From positions 186,001 through 250,000 of the forward strand of contig CAJWBQ010000001.1 in assembly GCA_913020115.1 (NCBI GenBank): 64,000 nucleotides of DNA, written 5' to 3'. Below the pieces are notes generated by a model that did no database searches, had not been told where the DNA came from, and worked only from the letters and a program-made list of their open reading frames with translations. Each line of letters opens with the position of its first letter. Positions within the stretch are counted from its first letter, which is position 1. Source of the DNA: an uncultured Cellvibrionales bacterium (GTDB lineage Bacteria > Pseudomonadota > Gammaproteobacteria > Pseudomonadales > Cellvibrionaceae). The translations under genes were made by a program, and so were the position numbers. Shown piece by piece: positions 9,892 through 19,053 of this stretch.

Positions 9892-10395
9892 ATGGATTCT
9901 ATTGTGAATAAATTCAGTTCAGAGTTTATTGCCGGTTTTTATCGCTTTAACCGTCGAGAACAAATAATTTTGCTCTGGGGAGCATTGGCCGTATTGTTGT
10001 ATTTATTGTGGCAGCTGGTGCTTGCACCTATTCAGCAAATGACCCAAATGCAAATTGAGCGTAATAAGAGCTTGGCTATTACTGTGGCGCAGGTGCAAAC
10101 TCTGGCAACCACATTGCTAACGAGTGAGGCGCCTAAGAACACGAGCAAAAAGGGCGGCAGTATAGCAGAGCTAGTGGATCGAACCTTGGGCGCTCATGGT
10201 TTGAGAATGAGCGGCTTCAATCCGGGCAGCAATGGTGAAGTTAGGCTTCGCCTTGATAGTGTGAGTTTTTCCGGTTTAAGCCGGTGGTTGCATGAATTGG
10301 AGTTCAAGCACGCAGTGCAAGTGAGAGAGTTGTCGATGAACCTCACGTCAACGCCGGGCTTAATTACCGTCAATGTACGCTTGCGGAAGGAGTAG
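9892..10395 (+). CDS. gspM: Type II secretion inner-membrane protein GspM
   Basis: GspM is the bitopic partner of GspL in the assembly platform. The 167-residue protein has a short cytoplasmic tail, one helix near residues 24-46 (ILLWGALAVLLYLLWQLVLAP) and a periplasmic ferredoxin-like domain ending VQVRELSMNLTSTPGLITV. Family sequence conservation is weak, so position between gspL and gspN adds weight. Confidence 0.92.
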   Translation: MDSIVNKFSSEFIAGFYRFNRREQIILLWGALAVLLYLLWQLVLAPIQQMTQMQIERNKSLAITVAQVQTLATTLLTSEAPKNTSKKGGSIAELVDRTLGAHGLRMSGFNPGSNGEVRLRLDSVSFSGLSRWLHELEFKHAVQVRELSMNLTSTPGLITVNVRLRKE

Positions 10396-11153
10396 TGGTT
10401 GTGAGACTGGTTCGCTGGTTGGTATTGGCTGCGGTGTTAAGTTTGGGCCTCATCATCAAAGACATTCCGGCCGAGGTGGCAGGGAATTATTTATCTGAGC
10501 AAGTGCAGGGGCTTACTCTGCGAGGTTTGGCGGGTTCTTTGTGGCGTGGGCAAGCAGGTTCTGCGAGTCTGCAGTGGCACGGTAATGTGTACGCCTTAGG
10601 TGAGTTACATTGGAAATTTTTACCTTCATCTCTGCTGACGCTGAGCCCCTGCGCTAAGTTTAGTAGCAAGCTTTTTCGTCAGCGCGCCTCAGGGGTTGCG
10701 TGCATTAGTTTAAACGGCTCGTTGACCGTGAGTGAAGCCGAATTTACGGGTCCGGCGGCGTTAATTGAATTATGGCTGCCGGTAAAAGTGGACGGTTCCC
10801 TGTCTATCCAAGTGCCGAGCATGACGCTCAAAAACTCCCAACTAGATAGTTTGAGCGCCAGTGCCAGTTGGCGAGATGCACGCTTCCATAACAGTCATGA
10901 CTGGTTATCGCTGGGCGCTTACGCTGCGCGCTTGAGCACCGACGGTAAAGGTGGAATAAACGCCGACATCTTTGATATCGACGGTCCGATTAAAATAGCC
11001 TTGGGGGCTAAATTACCAAAGCGTGGAGCGCAAAAATTACAGGGCACTGTTCGCTTTGAACCTGCAGCGCCTAGAGAGTTGCCGGAGTTAATGAACGCCC
11101 TGGGCATTCAGCGTGTTGATGATCAATATCGAATTAACTGGGTGGATGGTTAG
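10395..11153 (+). CDS. gspN: Type II secretion protein GspN
   Basis: GspN is an accessory T2SS inner-membrane protein present in a subset of systems; its role is not settled. The GTG start shares one base with the gspM stop. The 252-residue product has an N-terminal membrane helix (about 8-22). A domain with DIPAEVAGNYLSEQVQGLTL and GLAGSLWRGQAGSASL follows, a pattern shared by GspN and other AsmA-like periplasmic domains. It closes the secretion operon. Confidence 0.88.
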   Translation: MVVRLVRWLVLAAVLSLGLIIKDIPAEVAGNYLSEQVQGLTLRGLAGSLWRGQAGSASLQWHGNVYALGELHWKFLPSSLLTLSPCAKFSSKLFRQRASGVACISLNGSLTVSEAEFTGPAALIELWLPVKVDGSLSIQVPSMTLKNSQLDSLSASASWRDARFHNSHDWLSLGAYAARLSTDGKGGINADIFDIDGPIKIALGAKLPKRGAQKLQGTVRFEPAAPRELPELMNALGIQRVDDQYRINWVDG

Positions 11154-11157
11154 GCCA

Positions 11158-12183
11158 ATGCCTCTTTGGTTAGCAGCTCGTCGCGATTCAATGAGTTTGG
11201 CGGCGAGCCTTGTCGTCTGTTTTTTGTTTGTTGTGACAAATGTACAGGCCGAGTGGGTCTATCAGCGTCAGGCGATTATGGGCACTGACATCAATCTAAG
11301 TTTGTGGCACGAAGATCGAGAGAAGGGCGAACAAGCTGCCTCCGCGGTAATGGCTGAAATGCACCGCATTGATAAACTTTTAAGCCCTTATAAGCCCACC
11401 AGTGAATTATCTATACTGAACAGAACCGCTGTATTGGAGCCTACTCCTGTTTCTGCAGAGCTTTATGCTTTAATCGACAAATCTCTCTTTTATAGTCGAG
11501 TGAGCGAAGGCGCTTTTGATATCAGCTTTGCCTCGCTCGGTCAGCATTACAATTATCGTGAACAGAAAAAACCCAGAGCTGAACAATTACAGGCGCTGCT
11601 ACCCTCCATCGATTATCGACAGATTAAAATCGACCCCGCTTCACGCAGTGTATTTTTTGCCAATGAGTATCTACAAATTGATTTGGGCGGCATTGCCAAA
11701 GGCTATGCCGTTGATCAGAGTATCCATATTCTGCAGGACTTGGGGGTTCAGCACGCCACTGTCAGTGCGGGTGGCGATAGCCGAGTGCTGGGGGATAAGC
11801 GTGGCAAGCCATGGAGCGTAGGGATTAAAAACCCTAGAGGAAAAGATGAAGGTCATGAGGCCGTCGCATTGGTATTGCCAATGATTAATGGTGCGATATC
11901 CACATCGGGTGATTACGAGCGGTTTTTTATTGATGCGGATACAGGCGAGCGTGTGCACCACATCATTAATCCTCGCACCGGAGTATCGGTGGGGGGAGTG
12001 GCCAGTGTGAGTGTTCTGGGTCCAGATGGTTTTGACACAGACCCCCTGTCGACGACTGTATTTGTCATGGGGCCAATTCGTGGCTTGGCCTTGATCGAAG
12101 CTTTACCGGGTTTTGAGTGTATTATTATTGATCGACGTGGCAAAGTGTCCTACAGCAGCGGCTTGGCCGCGCCTGCCCACTGA
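11158..12183 (+). CDS. Exported FAD:protein FMN transferase (ApbE family)
   Basis: ApbE enzymes use FAD to attach FMN covalently to a Ser/Thr of periplasmic or membrane flavoproteins, with Mg2+. The ATG at 11158 gives a signal peptide ending about VQA (residue 31); an ATG at 11146 would extend the leader by four residues. Family motifs are visible: GAFDISFASLG, IDLGGIAKGYAVD, SAGGDSRVLG, ISTSGDYERFF and the metal/flavin segment HHIINPRTG. It starts 4 bases after gspN, so it is probably co-transcribed. No obvious flavoprotein substrate such as NqrC is encoded nearby, so its target is unknown. Confidence 0.9.
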   Translation: MPLWLAARRDSMSLAASLVVCFLFVVTNVQAEWVYQRQAIMGTDINLSLWHEDREKGEQAASAVMAEMHRIDKLLSPYKPTSELSILNRTAVLEPTPVSAELYALIDKSLFYSRVSEGAFDISFASLGQHYNYREQKKPRAEQLQALLPSIDYRQIKIDPASRSVFFANEYLQIDLGGIAKGYAVDQSIHILQDLGVQHATVSAGGDSRVLGDKRGKPWSVGIKNPRGKDEGHEAVALVLPMINGAISTSGDYERFFIDADTGERVHHIINPRTGVSVGGVASVSVLGPDGFDTDPLSTTVFVMGPIRGLALIEALPGFECIIIDRRGKVSYSSGLAAPAH

Positions 12184-12246
12184 TAGAAATAAGTGTGCCG
12201 CAGGCCGCATAATTTCCACAGAAAAGGCGTTACACTCCGTCTGGAT

Positions 12247-12252
12247 TATAAT
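12247..12252 (+). promoter_or_regulatory. Possible -10 box upstream of the TPR/ExbBD cluster
   Basis: A perfect TATAAT lies 45 bases before the next gene's ATG, in the 113-base gap after apbE. I found no convincing -35 hexamer at 16-18 bases, so this is only suggestive. It would separate the envelope cluster from the secretion operon. Confidence 0.3.
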
Positions 12253-12296
12253 TTTTAAAGCCAGCGCCCTGCGTGCTGGGCCCACAGGGAACCATT

Positions 12297-12851
12297 ATGG
12301 ACCAATCTTCACCCGTTGGAGCTGTTAACAAAGCGTGGGGCGTGCGCCGCTTGAGTGTGTGTTTCGGCGCCATGTTGATGGCGCTCAGCATGTCGAGCCA
12401 TATTGCCAGTCAGCCTGACCGTGTTGAGGCACTGAAGCAAAATGTTCTTGATCTCAACAGAGACCTGCTCATTCTCGAAGAGGAATTACTGTATCCCTCT
12501 AGCACGCAAGTGGTGATGTTTCTCTCGATGGATGTGGGCACTTTTTTTGCCTTAGACGCGGTGAAAGTACTGGTGGATAATAAACTTGTAGCCAGTCACC
12601 TTTATACAGAACGCAATATTGACGCTTTGTTTCGCGGTGGCGTACAGAAACTCTACATTGGAAATTTAGGTTCTGGAAATCATGAGGTCAGTGCTTTTTT
12701 CACGGGGAAGGGGCCTGCCGGAAGAGATTACAAACGCGGAGCCAAGATCACTATTGAAAAAGGTTCCGACCCCGCCATTCTTGAACTCAGAATCGTTGAT
12801 TCAAGCGCCAAAGAACAGCCCGAGTTTGAAATTAAAGAATGGCAACCCTAA
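12297..12851 (+). CDS. Periplasmic coiled-coil protein of the ExbBD-linked cluster
   Basis: I do not recognise a named family. I chose ATG 12297 because AGGGA lies 6 bases upstream; an upstream in-frame start would lack this. The 184-residue product has an N-terminal hydrophobic segment (about 11-36), probably a signal peptide or anchor. A short coiled-coil follows near 40-58 (VEALKQNVLDLNRDLLILEE), then a beta-rich domain with VDNKLVASHLYTERNIDALFRGG. Its stop overlaps the next gene by 13 bp, so it is likely co-translated with the TPR proteins. Role inferred: periplasmic part of the same envelope complex. Confidence 0.75.
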   Translation: MDQSSPVGAVNKAWGVRRLSVCFGAMLMALSMSSHIASQPDRVEALKQNVLDLNRDLLILEEELLYPSSTQVVMFLSMDVGTFFALDAVKVLVDNKLVASHLYTERNIDALFRGGVQKLYIGNLGSGNHEVSAFFTGKGPAGRDYKRGAKITIEKGSDPAILELRIVDSSAKEQPEFEIKEWQP

Positions 12852-14746
12852 ATTTCCCCAAAGTAAGCGCGCGGGTGCTGGCAATGTCATTACTAGCGGG
12901 GCTATTGTCTTCTAGCTTGCTTGCTCAAGAACCTGCACCCGAAACCAATGCGCCCAATAAACACGCTGTGGCCGATTTGCGTTATGGTGCGGCCCTGTAC
13001 GATTACTATTTGAACGACTACTTAAGCGCTTTGAATCAACTGCATGTAGCCGACGCGCAAGGCGGCATAAAAGGTCATGGCGACAACCCGCAATTGACCG
13101 AAGCGGGTATCAGCTTGGCTTACGGTATGGAAACCCATGCTCAAAATGTTTTCAGGCGTATTTTGGATGCGAATCGTCCTCTGGATGTGCGTAATGCTGC
13201 TTGGTTTTACCTGGCTCGTTTACAATACAGTCGAGGTCATTGGGCTCGATCTCAGCAAAGCCTAGATGCAATTGCCGAGCCCGTAGATGAAGAAATTGGC
13301 GGCGACGTTCTGGCGTTGCGCATCAATCTTAGTATTCGCCTGGAACAGCTCGATGAGGCTTTGGCTTTGCTGACAACACTTCCTGAGGATTCGTCTTGGC
13401 AAAATTACCTCAACTTTAATGTGGGTGCAGCCTACAGTCGCCTTGGCGAATATGAGACTTCAATTCGATATTATGATGCGGTGCGTGATTTGCCCGTGCC
13501 CGACTCTTTGAAAAATCAAAGCGAGCATCTGGCGCTCTATGACAAAGCACTTACCGCGGCGGGTTACAGCCTAATGCTAAGTGAGCAACCTGTTGAGGCG
13601 ATAAAACGCTTTGTTGAAGTTCGCAGAGACAGTCCTTGGTCATCCCGCGCACTACTGGGCTACGGCTGGTCAGCTTTAGAGAGTAAAAATTATCGTTTGG
13701 CCCTACAGCCCTGGCAGGCTTTGGTTGAGGGCCCTATAGCCCTCGCGAGTACGCAGGAAGCCATGATGGCTTTACCCTATGTTTATGAGCAACTGGATGC
13801 AAGCGGTGAAGCTCTAGCTGAGTGGCAGCAAGCGGAAGCTCGTTTTAGCACTCAGCTTGAGCGCCTTGAGCAGACCCAAAAAGACCTTGCCAGTTTATCT
13901 TTGATCGAGGCATTCCAGCTCAATACCGAAAATCGCGATAGCCATTGGTTGGCCCCGGCACAAACCTACCCCGTGCCTGATGCACTCAATACACTTGAAG
14001 AAGTATTGAGTAGCAATACGGTCCGAGAGAAAATGCAGTTGCTGCGTGACTTGAGTCGTTTAGATTTGAAACTAGTGCATTGGCAGGAAAAAATTCAACT
14101 CTATAAAGTGATGGTTGATGAGCGCCACGCTCGTCGCCGCGCGCAGAGTTCAGCGCTTGAAGCAAAAAATCTCGAGGACCAAGAACGGAGTTTGACTCTA
14201 GCGAGAAATGAATTTAAAAATGAGCTCGTAAATATCGAGTCGAACGAAGATTATTTAAGCTTGGCGTTTGGGGAAACTCGCGAGCTAAATGAAATTGTTG
14301 AGCGTCTCGGTCAAAGCCTTGCCATTTTAGCGGCAGACGGTGAAGACATGAGTTTCGAGCAAGAGGCTTATGAACGCTACCGAGGCATTCTGCTATGGCA
14401 GGCCAGCGAGACCTATAGTGATCAACTCTGGCAGGCAAAGCAGCGATTGAAAAATTTAGACCTTGCATTAGAGGAATTGAAGGCGCGCCGTAAAAGTATT
14501 GCACAAGTGCTAGCCGATGCGCCGGATATACAGCCCTGGCATAAACGTCTGGACAAGACCTCTTTACGTATTGTTGAACACCACAGCACCGTGAAGCAGG
14601 CACTCGCGGAAACAGAAGACGCCCTGCGCCAAGAATTACAGCAATCATTGAGCGTACAGCGCCAGCATCTACTTAGCTATTTGGCGCAGACTCGATTAGC
14701 TGTTGCGCGCTTGCTGGATGCGGCCTTGCGGAGTCAGTCACAATGA
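12839..14746 (+). CDS. Large periplasmic TPR/coiled-coil protein
   Basis: The 635-residue protein has a signal peptide to about residue 29 (SSLLA before QEPAPE). Helical TPR-like repeats occupy roughly 100-340, for example VRNAAWFYLARLQYSRGHWA and VGAAYSRLGEYETSIRYYDA. Long charged helical segments follow to the end (about 420-630) and are predicted to be coiled-coil. No catalytic motif was seen. It overlaps both neighbours (13 bp and 4 bp). Architecture and neighbours suggest a scaffold spanning the periplasm, but no function is proven. Confidence 0.82.
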   Translation: MATLNFPKVSARVLAMSLLAGLLSSSLLAQEPAPETNAPNKHAVADLRYGAALYDYYLNDYLSALNQLHVADAQGGIKGHGDNPQLTEAGISLAYGMETHAQNVFRRILDANRPLDVRNAAWFYLARLQYSRGHWARSQQSLDAIAEPVDEEIGGDVLALRINLSIRLEQLDEALALLTTLPEDSSWQNYLNFNVGAAYSRLGEYETSIRYYDAVRDLPVPDSLKNQSEHLALYDKALTAAGYSLMLSEQPVEAIKRFVEVRRDSPWSSRALLGYGWSALESKNYRLALQPWQALVEGPIALASTQEAMMALPYVYEQLDASGEALAEWQQAEARFSTQLERLEQTQKDLASLSLIEAFQLNTENRDSHWLAPAQTYPVPDALNTLEEVLSSNTVREKMQLLRDLSRLDLKLVHWQEKIQLYKVMVDERHARRRAQSSALEAKNLEDQERSLTLARNEFKNELVNIESNEDYLSLAFGETRELNEIVERLGQSLAILAADGEDMSFEQEAYERYRGILLWQASETYSDQLWQAKQRLKNLDLALEELKARRKSIAQVLADAPDIQPWHKRLDKTSLRIVEHHSTVKQALAETEDALRQELQQSLSVQRQHLLSYLAQTRLAVARLLDAALRSQSQ

Positions 14747-17655
14747 ATGCCATGTGCTGTCGAATAGTGCGTCCACTGGCATTGTGCTCGCTGCTTGTGC
14801 TTGTGTCTGCCTGTAGTTTTTTGTCGGAAGACGTGCCTAATCTGGGGCCTACGCTGACTAATCTAGAGCCCGCCCGCCTGCCGGATGTTGAGCGTCCAAT
14901 ACCAGAAGTTAAACTTGCAGAAGTGTCTGATAGCTATCGCCGAGCTCTGGAAGTTACCACAGATGCCGTTACGCGCCGGCAGATAAAAATTCGTCTCGCC
15001 GACCTAGAAATGACACGAGCGGAAGAGGCGATGCTGGCCACCGACCAACCTGGTATTTATTTTACGGACGCTATTGCGCTTTATCGGGCGCTAATTGATG
15101 ACGCACCTGAAGATGTTTCAAGTGATGATGCCATTCAATCTCGTGATCAGCTCTTATATCAACTGGCAAAGGCACATGCCCTCGATGGAGAAAATATTGC
15201 GTCAGAGGAAGTGCTGACAACTCTAGTGGCCGATCACCCTCAATCTGATTTTGTGGCTGAGGCGCGCTTCCGTCAGGCCGAGCGTGCGTTCAGTGACAGT
15301 AATTACCGCTTAGCGGCAAAAAATTATCATGCTGTCTTGTCTGCTGGAGAAGACACACCCTATTACTTAAACGCCGTATATATGTTGGCTTGGTCTCAAT
15401 TCAAACAACAGCGCTACTCACATTCGCTAGAGTCTTTCACTCGAGTGCTTGATAAGCTCGCAGGCCAAGACGGCGACCTAAGTGGCCTTTCCAAGGCGAA
15501 GGCTTCAATGGTGGCCGATGCATTTCGGGTGATGAGCGTTACATTTTCTTATTTAGACGGCGCAAATAGTATCACCGAGACCTATCAAACCCTGGGCAAT
15601 CGTTTATGGCAACACGAATTATACAGTCATTTAGGAGAGCTCTACTTAGAGAAAAAGCGCTTTCGTGACAGCGCCGATACCTTTCTTCACTTCGTGGCTC
15701 AATTTCCCTATTCCGACCATTCTCCAGGTTTCAGTGTGCGTACCATTAAAGTCTATGACGTAGGTGGTTTTCCGAGCCTGTTACTACCGGCGAAACAAGA
15801 TTTTGTAAGCCGCTACGGTTTATACAGTGATTACTGGGACAACAAAGCCCAAGAGGTTCGCAGCACACTAGAGCCTCATTTACATGAGTATCTTATCGAA
15901 CTTTCTAGTTACGAACATGCGGGTGCACAGGAACTAAAAATTGTCGCGGGTAAAAACGCCAAAAAATCCAAGGCGGCCGACAAAGCTCTAGCCGAAGTGC
16001 AGAGACGTGAGTCGCGTGATCGCTTCCTGAAGGCCGCAGCGCTTTATCAAGAATTTATCGACACTTTTCCACAAGATCCCCAAACTCCTGAGTTAGCTTT
16101 TCTGTTGGCGGAGTCACTTTACGAGGGGCAGCAATTTGCGCGGGCTTACAATGCCTATGAAAAAGTAGCTTACGAATATCCTGAGACACACAAAGTACAA
16201 GCTGAGCGCAGTGCTGAAGCGGGCTACTCAGCTATTCTCACCGCCGAAAAATTGATTGCCACCCTTACACAGAAACATCAACGCGATAATTGGCAGCAGC
16301 TAAAAACCCACAGCGCACTTCGCTTTGCCGAGCAATTTAAAACAGATTCGCGCGCGCCTACGGTACTAGTACAGGCATCACAAGAGCTGCTCGCATACGG
16401 CGAACTCGACTCGGCTATCTCTGCTGCGACAAAACTGACACAGTGGCAACCCGAGGCCGAAAAACCTCTGCGTTACAACGCTTGGTTAGTTATTGCTCAG
16501 GCGCAATTCGACAGCCAACGTTTTCTTCAGGCCGAAGAAGGTTACGCTCAGGTTCTTAGATTATTAGCTAAGAAAGACCCAGAGCGGACGAGCATAGTCG
16601 AGCGACAAGCGGCCAGCGTCTTTAAATATTCAGAACAGCAATTGGGCCTAGGCAATAAACTGCTAGCCGTGCAGCAACTACTGAGAATTCAACAGCTATC
16701 GCCTAACTCAGATATCGCCATAACGGCCCAATACGATGCTGCAAACTACCTCATCGATCTAGCCGAGTGGGCGCGCGCTGAAAAAGTAATATTGGATTAT
16801 CGTAAACGCTTTCCGAGAAATGCGCTCATACCCACACTGCCCGCAAAACTGGTTGTAGTTTATCAGGCCCAGGAAAAGTGGGCACCGGCGGCGCGTGAAC
16901 TTAGCGTAATCGCCAAAAAAGACAGCAGCCCAGAAATAAGACGTCAGTCACTATATTTGGCAGCAGAGCTGTACGAGAAAGCGGGTGAGTTCAATACAGC
17001 CATATTGCATTATCGCGAATATGCACATGCCTATGAACAACCATTTGACCAAGTCATGGAAGCGCGCTTCAAATTGTCCCAGCTTTACCTCACCACAGAG
17101 CAGCCCGACAAGCGCCGCTTCTGGTTGCGAAAAATGCAGACCGGTGATGCAAAAGCCAAAACCGCGCGCACCGACCGCTCTCGCTATCTAGGGGCCTTTT
17201 CCAGTGCCGATCTCGCCGATGACGAATTTACCAAATTCGCAAAAATCACCTTAAAATTACCGCTGAAAAAGAGCCTAAAGAAAAAGAAAAAAGCCCTAAA
17301 CCGAACACTAAAAGCCTTCGAGCGTGTTCTTGATTACGGGCTTGCCGAATTTACCACCCGAGCCAGCTACCAACTCGGAGAAATATACGGTCAACTCAGC
17401 CGTGACCTGATGAAGTCACAGCGCCCCAGCGGGCTAGATGAATTAGCACTTGAGCAATATGAAATTTTGCTGGAAGAACAAGCCTTTCCCTTCGAAGAAA
17501 AAGCCATAGAAATTCACGAAGTGAATGTGCAGCGTAGCTGGCAGGGAGTATACGACTCATGGGTGCGGTCCAGCTTCGCTGCTCTTAAAACGCTATTGCC
17601 GGGTCGATACCAAAAATCAGAAACCTCACTGGAGGTAGCCCATGCAATTCATTAA
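14743..17655 (+). CDS. 970-aa TPR lipoprotein, GltE/AglT-like context
   Basis: A lipobox LVSAC places the lipidated Cys at residue 24, so this is a lipoprotein; the following Ser rather than Asp suggests outer-membrane sorting. The rest is almost entirely helical TPR-type repeats (FVAEARFRQAERAF, ELAFLLAESLYEGQQFARAY and similar). A Lys-rich patch KKSLKKKKKALNRTLKAF lies near residue 845. In Myxococcus a TPR lipoprotein (GltE/AglT) partners the AglRQS motor; the same company is seen here (ExbB, two ExbD, AgmX-type protein downstream). Homology to GltE is inferred from architecture, not alignment. Codon 1 overlaps the previous stop by 4 bp. Confidence 0.82.
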   Translation: MNAMCCRIVRPLALCSLLVLVSACSFLSEDVPNLGPTLTNLEPARLPDVERPIPEVKLAEVSDSYRRALEVTTDAVTRRQIKIRLADLEMTRAEEAMLATDQPGIYFTDAIALYRALIDDAPEDVSSDDAIQSRDQLLYQLAKAHALDGENIASEEVLTTLVADHPQSDFVAEARFRQAERAFSDSNYRLAAKNYHAVLSAGEDTPYYLNAVYMLAWSQFKQQRYSHSLESFTRVLDKLAGQDGDLSGLSKAKASMVADAFRVMSVTFSYLDGANSITETYQTLGNRLWQHELYSHLGELYLEKKRFRDSADTFLHFVAQFPYSDHSPGFSVRTIKVYDVGGFPSLLLPAKQDFVSRYGLYSDYWDNKAQEVRSTLEPHLHEYLIELSSYEHAGAQELKIVAGKNAKKSKAADKALAEVQRRESRDRFLKAAALYQEFIDTFPQDPQTPELAFLLAESLYEGQQFARAYNAYEKVAYEYPETHKVQAERSAEAGYSAILTAEKLIATLTQKHQRDNWQQLKTHSALRFAEQFKTDSRAPTVLVQASQELLAYGELDSAISAATKLTQWQPEAEKPLRYNAWLVIAQAQFDSQRFLQAEEGYAQVLRLLAKKDPERTSIVERQAASVFKYSEQQLGLGNKLLAVQQLLRIQQLSPNSDIAITAQYDAANYLIDLAEWARAEKVILDYRKRFPRNALIPTLPAKLVVVYQAQEKWAPAARELSVIAKKDSSPEIRRQSLYLAAELYEKAGEFNTAILHYREYAHAYEQPFDQVMEARFKLSQLYLTTEQPDKRRFWLRKMQTGDAKAKTARTDRSRYLGAFSSADLADDEFTKFAKITLKLPLKKSLKKKKKALNRTLKAFERVLDYGLAEFTTRASYQLGEIYGQLSRDLMKSQRPSGLDELALEQYEILLEEQAFPFEEKAIEIHEVNVQRSWQGVYDSWVRSSFAALKTLLPGRYQKSETSLEVAHAIH

Positions 17656-18340
17656 AGCCATCGCCAGCTTCGCCCTATCGCTCGGCGTTTTAAGCGCCTG
17701 TAGCTTCGTGCCCACAAATCAAAGCAATCCAAGTTCCGCACAAAACCCAGTGGAATCCAAAGTAGTGCCAACGGCAGAGTCAATTGACCCAAGCGCTCCA
17801 CAGGCATCAGCCAGCGTAAATCCCTACCTGAGTCAGCGCCCGAACAGCATCCCAAATGGCGCCAAAAGCCTTTTTGAATCCGCCGTCCAGTCACTCGAAC
17901 AGAACAAACTTGCCGCCGCCGAATCTCAATTTACCCAACTAAGCCAAGAGCACCCAACACTATCAGGCCCCTGGCTAAACCTAGGCTTGATACATCAGCG
18001 CACAGACCGCCCAGAAAGTGCTCAGGCACACTTTGAGCGAGCCCTCGCCGCCAACAAAACCAATCTAGACGCATACAACCAACTGGGCATATTGCTGCGA
18101 GAGCAGGGAAAATTCACCGACGCCGAACAACAATATCTAAAGGCCCTAAGCGTATGGCCGGACCACCCTGCCAGCCATCGCAACCTAGGCATACTTTACG
18201 ACCTATACCTAGGTCGCCTTGAAAGCGCCTTAAAACATTACGAGCGAGCCCAGACACTCGAGCCCAAGAAGCCCGTCAGGGGTTGGATAGCCGACATAAA
18301 GCGTCGTATATCGACCGCCACCAACAAGGCAGAACAATAG
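17642..18340 (+). CDS. Small TPR lipoprotein
   Basis: The 232-residue product has a lipobox LSAC with Cys20, a Pro/Ser-rich linker (about 25-70), and three to four TPRs (about 72-215). Examples are LAAAESQFTQLSQEHPTLSG and LDAYNQLGILLREQGKFTDA. It overlaps the 970-aa gene by 14 bp. It resembles PilF/PilW-type TPR lipoproteins in fold, but no pilus genes are nearby; a structural role in the adjacent complex is inferred. Confidence 0.83.
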   Translation: MQFIKAIASFALSLGVLSACSFVPTNQSNPSSAQNPVESKVVPTAESIDPSAPQASASVNPYLSQRPNSIPNGAKSLFESAVQSLEQNKLAAAESQFTQLSQEHPTLSGPWLNLGLIHQRTDRPESAQAHFERALAANKTNLDAYNQLGILLREQGKFTDAEQQYLKALSVWPDHPASHRNLGILYDLYLGRLESALKHYERAQTLEPKKPVRGWIADIKRRISTATNKAEQ

Positions 18341-18657
18341 TGAAAGTACCTACAAAAATCATCTCAGTGCTGCTCATCCAACTCACATTACTTCTATCTA
18401 ACGTTGGCCTAGCTGCCGAAAAGAAAAGTAGCGCCACAGTAACATTGAGCACCACCGTCAGCGGCAACCAGCAGCAGCCCAAAGTTTTATACATAGTGCC
18501 TTGGAAAGCTCCAGAAGTAGCCGCTGCCACCCGTCAAAGCTTACATAGTCAGCTAGTTTCAGTATTCGCCCACGTAGACAAGCAAGCGCTACAGCGCCAA
18601 CTACAGCAGCAGGGCAGCGCAATAAATAGCACAAACCAAACTGCTGATGTAGAGTAA
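18340..18657 (+). CDS. Small exported protein of unknown function
   Basis: The GTG at 18340 shares one base with the preceding stop and has AAGGCAG about 8 bases upstream; an earlier in-frame ATG at 18283 lies inside the TPR gene. The 105-residue product has a signal peptide ending about GLAAEKK. The mature part holds PKVLYIVPWKAPE and a Gln-rich tail. No family recognised. It is the last gene of the block before the repeat-bearing gap; position suggests a role in the same complex. Confidence 0.68.
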   Translation: MKVPTKIISVLLIQLTLLLSNVGLAAEKKSSATVTLSTTVSGNQQQPKVLYIVPWKAPEVAAATRQSLHSQLVSVFAHVDKQALQRQLQQQGSAINSTNQTADVE

Positions 18658-18696
18658 AACAAAAAAATAAAGAATAACTATCGTATCAAAATGGTA

Positions 18697-18870
18697 GGTT
18701 GAGCTGGGAGCTGAAGGTTTCGCCCATTCAGAACGCGTTATTAGCCTTCTCCCTCTGACCAACATCATTTAAGCGAGGACTGTTTGAGCGTCTACTTGCG
18801 AGTTCCGCAGCGAGTTGGTCAGAGGGAGGAGGCGGGCGTTCGGGCGAAGCCTTCAGCTCCCAGCTCAACC
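18697..18870. repeat. Nested inverted-repeat element, MITE/REP-like
   Basis: A 29-base arm at 18697-18725 is the reverse complement of 18842-18870 with one mismatch. Inside it, a 19-base arm at 18745-18763 pairs with 18814-18832, also with one mismatch. A central spacer of 50 bases separates the inner arms. No coding frame is supported inside. The shape suggests a non-autonomous mobile or interspersed palindromic repeat, or a very stable RNA hairpin. Confidence 0.85.
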
Positions 18871-18892
18871 GAGGATTGGCACAAACTAAAAA

Positions 18893-18934
18893 GCACCAAG
18901 CACCAAGCACCAAGCACCAAGCACCAAGCACCAA
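18893..18934. repeat. Six tandem copies of the heptamer gcaccaa
   Basis: Six exact head-to-tail copies of GCACCAA occupy 42 bases, immediately beyond the inverted-repeat element (23-base gap). Because seven is not a multiple of three, the array is unlikely to be protein-coding; copy number is likely to vary by slippage. Confidence 0.93.
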
Positions 18935-19053
18935 AAACGTAAGAACCGTCACAGATATACCCAAAAAACCATGGCATACTGCCATTTAAAATTACGGTGC
19001 GCCTAAGAAACCAGCGCCAAACGAATATCAAAAAGTAGAAAGAGTAGAGCCCT

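Larger units (their letters stand above)
18658..19053. other. 396-base intergenic gap with composite repeats
   Basis: This gap splits the TPR genes from the ExbB/ExbD genes. It holds a 174-base nested inverted-repeat element and a six-copy 7-base tandem repeat (listed separately). Minus-strand open frames crossing it are repeat translations, not credible genes. A ribosome-binding-like AAGAGTAGAG lies just before the ExbB start; no clear promoter was recognised. Confidence 0.7.
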
